From Amyelois transitella (lineage: Eukaryota; Arthropoda; Insecta; Lepidoptera; Pyralidae), in the NCBI RefSeq assembly GCF_032362555.1, contig NC_083520.1, positions 3,038,001 through 3,102,000 on the forward strand: a DNA stretch of 64,000 bases, in the 5' to 3' direction. The position numbers and the translations under genes are program-made. Under the pieces are notes generated by a model, which saw nothing but the letters and a program-made list of their open reading frames with translations, did not search any database and was not told the origin of the DNA. Numbering within the stretch: the stretch's first letter is position 1; every line of letters begins with the position of its first letter. Below are positions 34,201 through 49,200 of the stretch, one piece after another.

Positions 34201-37200
34201 GGTGAAGGGACCGGTTGACGTATCCTAGGCTCCGTAGTACCTACCAAGATTAAGTCTTGACTTAAGGTCCTATGTCCCCTAGCTGGGACAGAGGGCATCC
34301 ACAGTGCGTCGCCATCCCGCTCGGTCTTGAGCTTCGCGTTTTATTTCTTTTTACCACATTTTACCAAGATTAAGTGATCAAATGAAAATCCGCAAACACA
34401 GATTGAGTTAGCGAAAGAGACACGCGAGAACGAGAGAGGGAACTTACATGGACCAGCCAATGAACGAGTTGCACGAAGGGCGTGAGGATGGTGGCGTCGT
34501 GCACCTTCTTGATGACGAGGACCGTCAGCGGCGGCTTGTACCACGTCAGCCGCTGTGACGCCGGGTCCTGGATCTGCCTGCAATTTATAGAAATAACATA
34601 ATCTCAGTTCTACCATTAAGCTAAATAGGTGAATGTGGCCATTCAGTCTTTTCAAGACTGTTGGCTCTGTCTACCCCGCAGGGATATAGACTATATATAT
34701 GTATGTATGTACATTAACTATATATTCCGATAGGTGCGAAATTTATATAAAAAAGTTACTTATTGGTATAATTAAAAAGCTCTGAAGTAAATTTCTGATT
34801 TAACATTACAATAGTATGAATGTAGTACCTAGTATATACTAACTTGACATTATTTTAGTTAAATGTTGTAGAAATATTTTTAAAACCGACAATAAATTCC
34901 ACTAACATTACACCAAGATAAACAAGATAATTGATTTTAGTTGTTTAAGAAACACATTTTACTATAAAGTATTTAGCATATTCAACGGTAATTTATGCCA
35001 GTGCGCAGTAAAAATATTGTTTGGGTAGGTTGATATGTTTTTGACTGTACGGCTCAGAAGTTACCTGGGCAACCTTCCATACACCAAGGCGAGGTGGCAC
35101 AGCTAATTTATGAGCCCACCGTACCAACGCCAGGAGACGATGATGAAGTAATCCGATATTATAAATGTAGTAGCCTTGTAACACGAATATAAACCATCAG
35201 ACGGTGGTATCATTTGATATTTCGGACATATTAGAGTTTCAAAAACAACAATGAGGTTCTCAACAAAAAAAAACTGCAAATTAGTATGACTTTTGATATT
35301 CGTTATTAAATGGTAATTTATATTTCCAAGGTTTTCCTCAGATTTGATGTACCTTCAAATTGTTTTTCTTTGAGCTTACTAATTTGAAGTAGGTATATAC
35401 ATATAATGCACAAAAAAATCTGTTGTAATTGGGGACGAGCAAAAAGATTTCCTTGTCGGATGCTTACTATTTGAACTTTGTACACCAAATTAATTGTCTA
35501 GGTTGCAACCTCACCCCTTCTGACAGGAGCCTGGGGAAATCCTTTGACCAGGATTGGATTGGAGTTCACTTGCAGAAGAACAGTAATAGAAATTACTGTT
35601 ACTTGATTAATCTTCTAGTAAGGTTTCAATAAACTCTTCTGTTATATTAGAAGAGGCATTCTTTATTACAGAGAAAAATTCTGAAACCTCCATATTTTTA
35701 TGTTACTGTTTTAAACTTTCTTGGTCTTTGTACCAATTTGAAAATAAATGAATTAGGTTTACTATTTTCTGAAAATGATAATATTTTTTTTATTTATTTT
35801 TTATTTTTACCCAGTATTGGGTAAAAACTAGCTTTTGTTCTGGAAAAGCAATCAAGACCCAGGCTAATTAAAATAAATTATTTTTCTATCATGACGTGAT
35901 CGGACATCGAATCCTCTAAAGTTATACAACCACAATCAAGTAGATACTTACATTACCATAGCAGAGTTTTTCATTATTCTGCCACATGGTCCGAACTGCT
36001 GTATGGGCGACGGGGCGTTCAGGGATCGTGTTCTCCTGAAAACAATAGAAAAATATATTAAGTATGTACTATGTGAGGCTTATTAACTAAAGATTCTTGG
36101 CTCTGAAGTCTCCGTTAGAGATAAACGTATGTTTGAATCTAAAACAAACAAATAGCTATCATCTAGTCAGATATAACGCGAGAAACTTTAAAACAACTGA
36201 ACTGATTTTCCTGCAGTAGGTATTCATTGGTAAATGCGGGCGAAGCAGAACTTCAAAATAAACCCTAAATTTTGATGTATACCAGTTACATAAAATCTGG
36301 AAGTTTTTTTGTTTTTTGTTTATGACATAATAATAAAATTATGTTAAGTCATCATAATACTATTTTTCAAAGTACCTGAACGGTTGAACATGTTTGTTGA
36401 ATACTATATCCACTGTTCCCAATAAAACTTGATGCGGTTAGTCTGACCACCGGCAGCGTATTGGTGGAACCTCACCACTCAATTCAATAGTATACCGCTA
36501 ATCGAGCTACAGCGTGTTACATTTATTTACGAGTATATCAATAATTTTATCGCAACGACGTCGTCATATTTTGATGTTATTGAATCTTTTGATATCGGTA
36601 TCAAGTGTCAGATAAAGAACACATTGAATGCGTTTTGTCACGATGTTCAAGTTACGTCACAAAGGGTTTGAATAACTTAGAATCGTGACCACAGTATTAA
36701 ATTAAAATAATGGTATGAATTCAAGTTAAACACACGTTCTAAAAAGACTACGCTGAGTAAAAATAAATTCGAAATCTCCACAGCTAAAACAAATTTAAAT
36801 CATTAATTTAATATGATCAATAAAGAAAATTACTAAACAAGTTAGTAAATTAATGTATTAAGAAAACGCTTGTAACTTTAAAAACTTTTGAAGAAACAAC
36901 AAAACGTGAAATAAATAAAGTGATCCTATTTTTTTCAATTCCTTTTGAAGTAGCATCTGACTCACAGAACCGGTTGGACTCGCGTGACCAAATGGAATAA
37001 AAATGGTTCACGCTGTATATAATAATATTCAAATATATTATACATATACATGAACGTGAATTAGACCTTGCGACCTTTGGCTACACGAACAAAGCGAATG
37101 CCACATTTTATATTTTGATTTTTATGATAATGATTACTTTTTCTAGATTATTTCTAAATAATGGATACAATGCAAGTTGATGATTTTAAGAACCGAAAGG

Positions 37201-40200
37201 CTTTCCCAAAATATACTTGAAAATTAAAAATACATAAAATTAGTATCGACCACAATGACGTCAGTCAGTTAGTTTCACATATTATAATTATGGCTAAATA
37301 TGAAGCTAACAACTACTTAGGTATATTTTAACCAATGCTTCATAAAACTCGAGATAAAGATAAGATTATTTTCCGCTTCCTTACAATTACACATAAAGTA
37401 AAATAAAACCCTACACAAATTCGGCACAATTCTAAACAAAGTGTCTTAAGGTTTACTTAAAGAACACCTATATTTTTTTAATGTGTACGTAACTAACGTA
37501 AAAGTAACTCCGTTTGAAAGTAGTGTCACAACACCAATCATGCAGTAAGTGTCGAGAAAATATGAAATTTTCAATCAACGAGTGTGTTTCAAACAGCATA
37601 AAATATTTAACATTGTGCTGCAACATACAAAATTAATTACACCTTGTCAATTCATTGTTGTTAAAACGAATTTGTAATCTCTGTAAACAGAGTCAAGAGG
37701 TTTGTGCGAGTGATATAATATCAACAATTAAATTTTTGAAGTTGATTAATACTAAACAGTACAGTAAAAATTTAAATTTTAACTAATTTAATCTACAAAC
37801 AAGAAAACATTAGTGACATAATATTTCATAATTTGTAAGGTCAGGTTCAATACTGTGTTCTGCCTACTTATGCAAAGTAGTGCTGTGTGGTTCCGACACT
37901 TTGGAATAGAACCACTCCATAACTTACAAGCATGGGATTCCTCTTGCACATGATGAGCTAGCCACCTGTCATAATTTGAATCCATCATAAAACCATATCG
38001 CTGAACGTGACCTTTCAGTATTATCAAGACTGTCGGCTGTCTACCCCGCAAGGGATAAAGTAACTATATTTATGTATGGGAAGATACTGACGTAAACAAA
38101 ACAATTCCAAGAACTCATCAACTCTTATGTTTTTTATTTTCCTATGTTGCAATTATAAGCAATCATAATAATAATGACAGATGTAAATGGTCGATATTAA
38201 TTATTTAATTTTACATTTGATGAGTATATCTGTGATCAATTGATCACTTGACACTGAATATGAATTTATGTAATTCAAGGTTTGCGGAACACAAAGACTA
38301 TTGAATTTCTATTATCTACTTGTAACATAACTTCAGAAATAAATAAATTCTGAAATAAATTATTGAAAATTTGAGAACACACTGTAAAACAATGGTTATA
38401 AAGTTTATATTCCATAACCCTAACTCACCTTCGATCAAAATATTCCTCTCTGGCCCTATCCAACTCGGATTTACCGGATTCGTGTGAATACTGTCTTCGC
38501 AACATTTTATCACATAATATTTTCACTTTCACCCCACTGAGATCATTTTCTGCGGTGATTTTTATTTAGCGGGTACTGTTTCAGTGCCTTTGTATTCGAG
38601 AAGCATTGAGATGCGCGGCCGACTTGCGCGGGCGCACGAAGCCTCCTAAACACTTCACAGCCACTCGAGCGACAGTTCTGACCTTGAGCAAGGCACGGTT
38701 ATCGTGGTATATTCGCGGGAGGATCGTTCCTTTCCGTGTTTGATCTTATCGAACCTATGATGACGTTGGTAATATATGTGGGTCAATAACCCATGTGAAT
38801 AGAAACATTTATATTTGAAAACACATTAAGGAAAACTCGGCAAGTCTTGAGAAGTTGAATAAACGAAAAAACGCTAAACAAGAAAATTCAATATAAAAAT
38901 AATTTCAAAAATATCTCATCATAAACAAATAATTGTCTAGATTTTTGACATTGTTTAGTTTTAAAATAAATTGAGATGGTCTTGAATTCATTTCGCACAG
39001 CTAACTCAGTTGACTTAGGTATTTTATTTTTGTACGAGTAGAATAGCACCACCCCATCTTCCCTTGGGTTGAGGCGTAAGAGGCGATTGAGGGATTAAGC
39101 GGGGACAACAGCGCCTCCTTCGCTGATATGACAAGTCCAGAAACAAATGACACTGCGGTCTCCAAACCCGTCTGCCCAGCATGGTGACTATGGGTAAAAT
39201 CCTCCCAATTTTGGGGAGACCTTAATTCAACAGTGGACTTTTATGGGCTGTTAAGTTACGGTATAAAAAGTTATGTTTTTGGTCGGTTGTTTTAATATCA
39301 AGATCACACAGAATACTGTCAGTATCTGACTATGTGAACTATTAATAAATATTATAATAAGACAAAGGTGATAAGAACGGATTTCTCACTTGTAATATCC
39401 AGCGTTATATATAAACGTAAAACTGATGGTACATTTGCTACGAATAAGTTTGCTACTGTGTTTGCAGATGATTTAATTCTGAAAATGTAAGAACTATTTT
39501 ACTCCCAGGAAAACCTTAAATAGATGTCAGTTGGTCAATAAAAGACTGCATAACGTTTTTATTTACATGTTCGTGCAGTCATAAAAAGTTAACACATACG
39601 TGTGACTATTCTGTAACACACGATGTTAAATTGGTTCCTGGGTCATACCCTATGATTATATTGCTAAGTTGTACCTATTGTTATACAGCCTCCATTTGTT
39701 GTAAGTACTTACTTATGACATCATGACATCACGGCTTAAAACAAGTGATTGAGGATTGATCTCTCGCAACGTAGGGCTGTAGTGTCATCGTAAACAAATT
39801 TTTATCTGTAATGCCTCGTTGTTGTATTTGTATTGTAAAGATAAATGGAGATTAAGAAATAACGCAAATTACGGCAATGGTAGTTAAGACATAGTCACCT
39901 TATAATTTTCCCAAAGTTGTAAAGCGGATTTTAAACAGTGCCTACTTTATTAACCTATTTTTTTAATCATTTAACTATAGTTGAATTATGTTTATTAAAA
40001 AACCCATTATTAGAATCTTAAATACTATTTAGAATTAACCTTACTACCTTTCCTAAGGTGGACATCAGTTTTCTCACAATATTTTAGTCTCTTTATATCA
40101 CTATGTTATGAAATTTTACGTCTATATATTTGAAATTTCTTCTAAAAAGTCCTCAAATATATTATTTGATTTCTTTAGTATACTGTTAAGCATTAAAAAG

Positions 40201-43200
40201 GTAGAATATCTTAGAAAGTTGATACACACACGTAAACGTGCGGATATCGTTACGAGTGCCTACAGCACGAAGTCCAAAGTGCTTATTTAAAACATTCCAG
40301 CCTTCAGATTGTGTAAGGCCATGAGCTAAATGCTGAGATATTTTGAAAAAGAACAAATAAAGTTTCAAAAATAGTTGATAGAACTGTTACGACAATTACG
40401 TATCTTGAATGTAGATTATTAGGTTTTTGGTAAGTAGGTCCCGTTGCCTGTGAATGATTCATATTATATCGTTCAGAACTTTTTTTTATTAAAGATATCA
40501 TTGTTGTAACCTTCTTAGTGTAAAATAAAAGATAAAATCAGTAATATTACGCGGATATCTAAAAAACTAATTAAATTGTTCCTACTCCTAGATCTTCGCA
40601 ACCCCTAGATCTTCAGGGAAATGTAACTGCATCAAACATAACAAATATGATAAATGAAATGAATACAATTAATAAAATCGATAATCTAACTCAGCAGTTC
40701 TCAAGGTCTTTAGAGGTGTTAGGTGTCAACACGGTAGCATTGACCGAGATAGCGCATCGATGCGGTGATTTCGTCATAAGTGGTCATCACAGCCTTCCAT
40801 TAATGGGACCTTCGTAGGTAAATCTTAGCCCTGGAGTGAAAACGTGGACTGAAGAAGCCCAACAACACAACAAACAGTACCTAGAAATTCAAAATTCGAA
40901 CTTTTTTTTTTCTAACATCCCTGTATTGCCGGTACAGTTTTGGAACATGGCCTCAATAAATTTTCCTAAATTTGGTTTTGTTCGCTCTTCGTGACAGAAT
41001 TCGTGATAGCTAACTTAATTATCTTAAACGACGTGTGACTTCGTTTTAAATATATTGTTGTTTAAAATGTTCTGTAATTAAATGTACAAGCACAATTTTT
41101 TGGTATTGGCAAGAAGTCGCTTTAAATTAAAATTTTACACAAATACTAATTCTAAAGCATATTTATATAATAAACATAATTAAACAGTAGAACTTTTTGT
41201 ATGTATAATTTGAAAATTTCAAAGTTATACTGACACCTATGACTACATGCGTGTAAGGCGACTGATAAATTTACATAATTCGGTTATAATAATGTCATAA
41301 CAATTCTCATACAAAATTAAAAAAAAAATTAACATTTATGATTAATATGACAAATATTTATAATGGAAATGACCTAAACGACAAAGATGTTGTACCTTTG
41401 TACTGTTTCACCTCGCTTTAGCTTTTAATATAAGTATTAATCAAGAACACTATCAATCACGAGAAAATCACGACGTCAACTAACTCTTAAGATAGTATTA
41501 TAGTTATGCCACAGATAACACTGAATAAGTAACCTCTTTTAACTAAATCTACAAGTTTCGATGACGCTAGATTAGAAACTTATAATGCTAGATTGTTGCT
41601 AATAGTCGGCAGCCAAGTTGTTATTTCAACACGAATGGTAATCTATAAGTATAGAGGATGTTAACTTCAGCAGTGACTTGCAGATCTAGCTGTATGATCG
41701 ATGACTAGAAAGATAAAAACTTGATTTCAGAATTGTGAAGTAAGTAAAAACAATGAGTTTACGGTTTTTATTTTTGTGTGTACATACATACATACATATG
41801 GTCACGCCTACATCCCTTGCGGGCTAGGCAGAGCCAACAGTCTTGAAAAGACTGAAAGGCCACGTTCCGCTGTATGGCTTTATGATGGAATAGAGATTCA
41901 AATAGTGACTGACGGGTTGCTAGCCCATCACCATAATATTATGCATTATTGTAAGTATGACATAAAAATACAACTTTATATTTTATAATTGATAATTTAA
42001 ATTATTATGTAGATAACTATGGCGATTGTTTAATTAAGAAATAAAAGAAAGGCTTTGTCGTGATTAAATTAGGATATAATTGCTCTGACATTTAAAGGAT
42101 AAAATAATAAGAACTGTGACTGAATTTGTAAATTATGGTTCAAATTGTACCGTTGTAGTAGTGGGAACAATAACGGTGTCAATATAGTGCGTACATAAGA
42201 AAAAAAATTGTGAGGCAACAAAAATTTTGTTTAACCCAAGATTCGATAGCTTTTAACGCTTTTGCAATTCCAACTAACGATGATTAATGAATATGCCTGA
42301 AACCTTTATCTTTCATGTGAAAGATAAAGATTTCATGCAAAGTGATTTATCTAGACACGAAGACAACTGACCCAGACCACTTATCTACTCGATAGCTCTA
42401 GAAGTCACGATAGAGACCACGACCGTTCAAAATGATTGACGGCAGTCTTTTCACTGGCGCTTATCTAACAATGTTTTTGTTATTATTGTAACGATAAAAA
42501 GTAATCATTAAAAATTACAGTGTTTGCAACTGACTTTGACTCAATTCGTCGGAGACAAAATATATAAATACGACCCAAGAATTATAAACAAACAACAACA
42601 ATAATAAGCAAAATATAAAATGGAACACACAAAACACTTGTATTGTTTCGTGTTAAGTTTGGAGAAAATTTATTAACAAGGATAAATAAAATTTACTCAG
42701 CGAATCCTTGAACATAATATTTTTTAAAATATATACGTAAAAATAAATAAAGTTAGATCAAAAATATCACCTCATACATACATATTGCCTTTATCCCTTG
42801 CAGTGTAGACAGAGCCAACATGCTTGAAAAAACGGAAATGATATCACCCCATTCAGAGTAAATATGGTAAAAGATAAAATTATATTTAAGTTTCTGAAAA
42901 ATGTCACTCTAAAAAGCACTCTTAATTATTTGTACTTGGCATTCATTTGTTCACGAATTGTGTAGATCATCGTAATTATAAGTACTGTTACCAGAGTTTT
43001 GAAATATTGTCTCACAGCCGATATTTGGCTTTAGAACACCATAATGGCATGTGATCAACGGTAAACACAACTTGAGCAAAATATAGGTACATGGACCATT
43101 TCTACATGCATGTGTGTTATATGTATTTGTCTACAATTTACGTCCAACTTTCACTTATGCTCAAGTCCAGCCAGTGCCTGTAGTTGCAAAACTTAGTTTT

Positions 43201-46200
43201 TGTTCCACCACACGTCTCAACTGCCAATCAAGACTGTTTATGGTGACATGACTCTGTTACCGAGTGATACTAGGAACTAAATCTCTCGTTTCATGGATAA
43301 ACATGACGGATATGTATACAATCAAGTCGGATTAGTCTTCATAGAATTCATAATTTTTTTCTAACGTAAATAAACGTAATGTAGCGCATAAGTTGGTGAG
43401 GATGTTACGGTAGCATACCAATATGGACGATAAAATGGTATAAACCCGCCTTTTCAAACGGGAACCGAAACCGCCACGAGATAGAAGTTTTAATTACCTA
43501 ATCAACCTTCAGTTTACTTTAAACTCTCTGAAATCGGAAACCCTAACGTGATGAGAGCATGCAAGTGCACTTTAAGTTTGTTCCGAGAATAGTTACTTGG
43601 GTATTGTACATACATTGTTTCCCAAATGAATGTGGTGTTTTATGACAACCTACGTTCAGTATTAGAAATGACACAACTGTAAATATTCATACATTATTGG
43701 GTGAAAGTATTCGTTTTTCACCATAGCAACCAGGACATAACAAAACGAAAAGTTGTGCCCATAAACATTTTTTTATGTTACACCTACGAACCGTTTTACG
43801 AGGTACACAATTTAAAGTCGTAAGTCTGGAAGAACTACATTGTGCTGGATGGCTAAATGATGGAATTGAGATTCAGAGAAAGTAACAGATTGTAAAACAA
43901 TTACACCGCAAATCCCATGTTTTTGTCTGAAATCATGTTTTAAAAAACACGTTTAATAAAAATAGTGACCATTTTTAAGCCTTGAAAGTAGCATGCTTCA
44001 CTAATTATAACCTGGAATGGACTGCTAAAAACTGTGCAAGGTCGGGGTTTCGGAGAACGTGTTGTAACTAGGAAAAAATATTTTTTCTTTCCAAGTCTTA
44101 TTTTATCTTTATTGGTAACAGTAACATTTTTAGAAGTAGAAATAATCGAACACTTATAAGTAGCTACGAATAGACAGTAGTAAATATTCATAATATTAAA
44201 GAAGTAAGTAGTAATCAAGAACTAGTTGCATATATTCAAGTTGTATTTGCTAGATCGATATTATAATAACTCAAAGCAATCGAAATTGATAAATTGCAGA
44301 TTGAATATGAAATGAGCAATGGACAGGACACAAACTTGAAATAAATGAGCGCAATGGATTCACGAGACTTGCAGCAGTTAGCATAACAGATGTTGATAGG
44401 TAATTTTGTATGTACCTATATGTATTGCGGGAAAGCTTACTAACAGGATCGGCTTTCCATCGATACTCATGATAAATGCGACAGACAATTAACTGGTTTC
44501 AATTAACTGTAAATGAAGTTCGTTTTGCAATTAGATTAATCTGTCCTTAATAAATCTATTTTCTCAGGTTTTTATGAGAAGTTAAATTGAACAAATATTA
44601 AAAATATTTCATTAAAGAATTTTTATGAAGCAAGATAATTACTGTGTAAAATTTAGTTGCTAACTAAGTTGGCAATCTAATTTGGAGAACAGAGAAATAT
44701 GACAACAACTTTCTTTTTTACTAGTTTTCTGATAACAAGACATTGAATTGTCATTCATTTTACAAGTCTATATAAAGTAAAAAACATACAAGATTTGATT
44801 ACAGACCAACAACATCAGAGAAATGAAACTAAATAAAGTCTTGAAATGCATATTTTAAATTACACAATTTAACTATAGTACAAAAAATAACAGTATATAC
44901 AATTAAAAAATCAGTTTCTATTAGTGAAACAAGCAAGGATACAGATCAAGGTACATCAAATAGAACAGAACGTGAAGCATAATTAATGACTGACGCCACG
45001 AAGGCTGCTGCAACGCTTCATGGGGTATCTGGGTCGGTATAAGGGTGTGTTCTCACAGCCCCAAACAATACATAATGCGAATTCAAGGCGTTGCTGTAGT
45101 ACCCTTCGTGTGTCGCTTAACCAAAGTGAATCACAAGATTCAAGGAGTTTACCAGTAAAATTTAAGTTTCAATCATCGATACGAGAAAGAAGACTACGAA
45201 ATGATAAAGGTCTCTGCAGCTGCAAGTAATTTTTGTAGTTAGTTTCATAAAATGTTGTAGAAAAATAGCGTAAAAGTTTAAAATGACGAAAATTTACATG
45301 AAATGTGAATCTTAGCTCATTGGTAGAAATGAAAAATATAATATTACATGAGTAACCACAAATGGCTACTTGATAGTTAAATAATTTCAGCAAATACGCG
45401 AGTCTGCATCGATCATTATGGTTTCTAGCATTGTTAAGTTTACGTTTTATGTTCAGTAAGTAAATCTTTTACGTTTGTGTAATATGTGGAGTAGTGCAAA
45501 CCATTTACCCCGCAACAGATCATATCGGAAACCAGGTGAATCCATACAAGTTACACACAATATATGGTAACTTGGTAGGCCGGCAAAAGTAGTACACTCG
45601 ATTGCGAGACGACGTTTTATTAGATTTCTTAGCAAAATTTAATTATTAAAAAAGAAAAAGTGCAATCATTGAATTTAGAAACTTAGGCGTGGCATTCTTA
45701 ATTAATATACTAAGGTGAAATTATTATTGAAGACATATTCCGCGTGAATAACTTTAATGATCTTGTACAGTTTGTCTTGGGCGATTATGAACCGTTGGCA
45801 ATTACTGAATAAATACAAGCTACTAGTAAAAATATCTTAATGGCACATAAACATCAGTTAAAACGAGTCCGGTTAGATTCAGATGATATAGAATCTGTAA
45901 CGGCGATCGGCAATCTGCAAAGCAAATGGCCAGCGTAATGTGAGCGTTTCCAGGCATTAGACAGGCGCGTGATACTAAGCGAAAGTCAACAACTTTGTTG
46001 ATTCATACGAATGGAGCACGATCCCACTTGGAAATGAGGCTAAATGCTGGCCATAGATACATACATAATATCATGCCTCTTTCCCGGATGGGTAGGTAGA
46101 GGCTACATCTTTCCACTTGCCAAGATCCATGCATTTTTTTTTCGTTTTATCCAAATTCATAACTTGTTTCATGCAAGCTGTTTATGGTACTCTTGCCAGG

Positions 46201-49200
46201 ACGTCCCTGGTTTAATCAAGACAGTTGCTGCATAATTTTATAAATAAAGTTTAAAATGTAATTATGGATTCAATATATAAACCTCCTTATTTACTCCCTG
46301 ACTTATTTAACATGATACATGATATACTTATTTAAATCTCATTTCATAAATACTCGTATTTAGTACTTAAGCCATTTTTAAAGTTATCTATTTCTACTCA
46401 CAAAGACGTCATCTAGATAAGATGAAATGTATTTTTTTTTAAACTGTAACCTATGTCAAGGGTCTTCTATCTATCTTTGGGTGCTCAGCTCAATTTGTAT
46501 TTGTTTGTTTAGTATTTCGATGCTTGTTGGACCGGTGTCATGATCTTGGGAAGTTTTTTACAGCAGCATAATATTACGCCTTTTTGGAATTTAACGGATT
46601 CATTGAATATGCTTTTATCCTTAGTTTGTTCTTTGGTAAATTTTTTTAATTTATAAAAAAAAATATTGTACCAAAATTTTGTCCATTTTTTATCTTTTAC
46701 CTATTGTGTTCACTGCAGAAAGTGGAATAATCAGTTTTGCAAGATCTTGAGACCATCGATCATCATATTTCAGCTGTTGGTCATCAGTCAGTAAGGCGGT
46801 TACTTATGTAATTTTGGACTTTTGCTCTTGACCGTTAATGTTTAGCAGATAATATGTAGCAGGTAGCACTTCGTCTGTTCTACTTTTCTATTCTATTCTA
46901 TGACATGTTTTCAGGAATGAAAATGTTATTTTAAATAAACATTTTAATATAAAATTGTTTAAGTAAAATTGTAATGGACGTTTACAATTCTCGAGTATAA
47001 ATAAATAATTATATAAAACAAATCGGGTATTTTCGCTCTGTCATCGTATTGTTATGAAATGAACCAAAGTTTATCAGTTACACCAGTTATCATTTAGTAG
47101 ATAAAGAAACCACCAATTTTGATAAAGACTCTGTATCCATAAGTGTATAAACAAGTCGATATACGTTTCTGATCTTATTTGAACTAGATTTAATAAATTT
47201 CTTTGAGAAATAAATTTCTTTAATACATATAAAACACTTACGGCCAAGTCCCAGATCGCCTCCTCCTGTGGCTCTTGGGCTGTGACTCCGAAGCATGCAG
47301 CAAACCCTGAGGAATAAGACTTTTGGACGGCTTTCTTCTGCACAGACGATAATCCGACCTCTCCGCTGAACTCTTACACAGCCTCGACAACTCACTTTCA
47401 GACCCGCACCACAAAGATTCCATCGCAAGCATAGTTTCAGGATTAATTCAGTACATCACTTATCGTAACGAACTAATAAACCTGGTCACGCGATCAACTT
47501 TCCCTATCAAATTACTGTTACAGCGAACAGACGCAAACAGATGATATGTTCATAATTTTAGAACGTACAAATGCAAAAGTTTAAGTAAAATTTCACAATC
47601 CGCAATGTTTTGGACACGGCAACCTTCTGCTACGGAGGCGGTGCGCGAAATCGCATTGCAAAATTCTGACACATGAAGCCTGCTCGACTGGATGGTTGAA
47701 TATTGCAAGGCTATGCGGGAGGTGCGAGCAATTTGTGAATTATTGAGTTACACGGAAACGCTCGTGGCGCGATCGTCGTACGGCGATCGGCGGACTAGGA
47801 CGTGAGAGCTCGCCTGCCGCGGACGATCGACTGCTTGGTGGTCACGACTCGAGTAGGGCTGCGGGCACGGCCCCTGCCGACGGCTCCACGGCGACGGCGA
47901 GTGCTCGAAAATCGCAAACAAAACCCGCCGTCTGGCTGGACACGCGGCATTATCGCGCCGATTAGCCGATGCGACAAATCTTGACCTGGATCATACTGTG
48001 GCACGCATTCATGCCCCAGTACCAAAGTAACTTTGACATTTAGCGTGTTACAACAACTATTTATTTTTAGTTGTGCTTCAATATGAGTAAGCACAGTTCT
48101 TAAGAAACACAAATACCTAGGTACCTGAAGCGGGACTCAAAAGAGATGACTCAAATTCTGGAGAAGTCAAGAACAAAATTGTAGATAAACTTGTTGTAAT
48201 CTCGTTTGCCTGATCATTTTGTACAAAAAGTTTATTCTGAATTAACTAACAACTGAAGAGAGACAATTCAATGAAAAAAAAAAATTCAAAAATTTCTCCA
48301 CTAAAAAATTATAATGTATATATACCCAGTAAAAAATGAGTTTTTCTAATTGCTATCACTACAGATTCTGACCATGATTTACAACACAACACGTAGCAAA
48401 TACTAAACATTTTCTATTGAATAATGACAGATGTCGACGAACGTTGCTCAATTGAAGTTATAACATGATGTAATGTTATTCAAGCTCTGTTTGTCGAATT
48501 TAGTTTTACATAATTCAAAAATAAAACCTCAATAGAACTGCAAAGATGCGGAACGAAGAGGAATTAGAATTGTGTAGGATTCTTAGGAAAAGGTCTAAAT
48601 AGAAAATTATCTAACTGCGTAAAACATCTAATGAGCGATATAATTGGCGAAGCATGCTATGCACATTAGAACATAACCAGTTACAGTTCGATACCAAATT
48701 AAGAAACTTTGAAAGTTTTATCATTCCTATTTAAAAGGTGTATTGATACTTTTAAAAATAAATAGTCATAGAAAATTTCGCCATATCATCTGGGTAGCTA
48801 CCCTGATAATATAGTGTATACCTAGACAGCATAATACAATTGTGTGAATTTTTTGTTCACATTTGTAATGTGTGAAAAGCTGGCTCTTTCTGGGCCGATT
48901 TGTTTTTAAACCATGTTAGTTTGGCACTATAAACAAAGGTTCATTTGGGGTTAAAAGAATTGGCACAAGATCAGCGCAGAGATTAATTTCAAAGGAAACA
49001 TCTGTTTCTCGAGCGTGGGTCAAAAGTCATCGTCCGAAAACTGTTACATTCCTGCCTGGGGCGTGAGTCAGTACAGATTGAATAACCAAATAAAGAGATT
49101 ACAGAACACATTTTCTTAAAAACTTACGAGACTTTAAATACCCTAAATGAAGGCAAAATCGGAGCAAATAGCCTCAGAACTGCCCACTTGCCCTTCACGT

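Larger units (their letters stand above)
41932..47241. other. Large NADK intron segment
   Basis: AT-rich. Recognised pieces are a SINE-A remnant at about 42774-42840, a very weak one near 43837-43920, a near-perfect 18-bp hairpin at 42298-42335, and a reversed SINE-B copy at 46059-46228. No coding exon identified. Confidence 0.45.

Noticed and set aside
47795..48112. 105-codon arginine-rich minus-strand ORF (with a plus-strand partner at 47802)
   Set aside because: Composition effect of the CpG-rich island; low-complexity basic sequence without family match.
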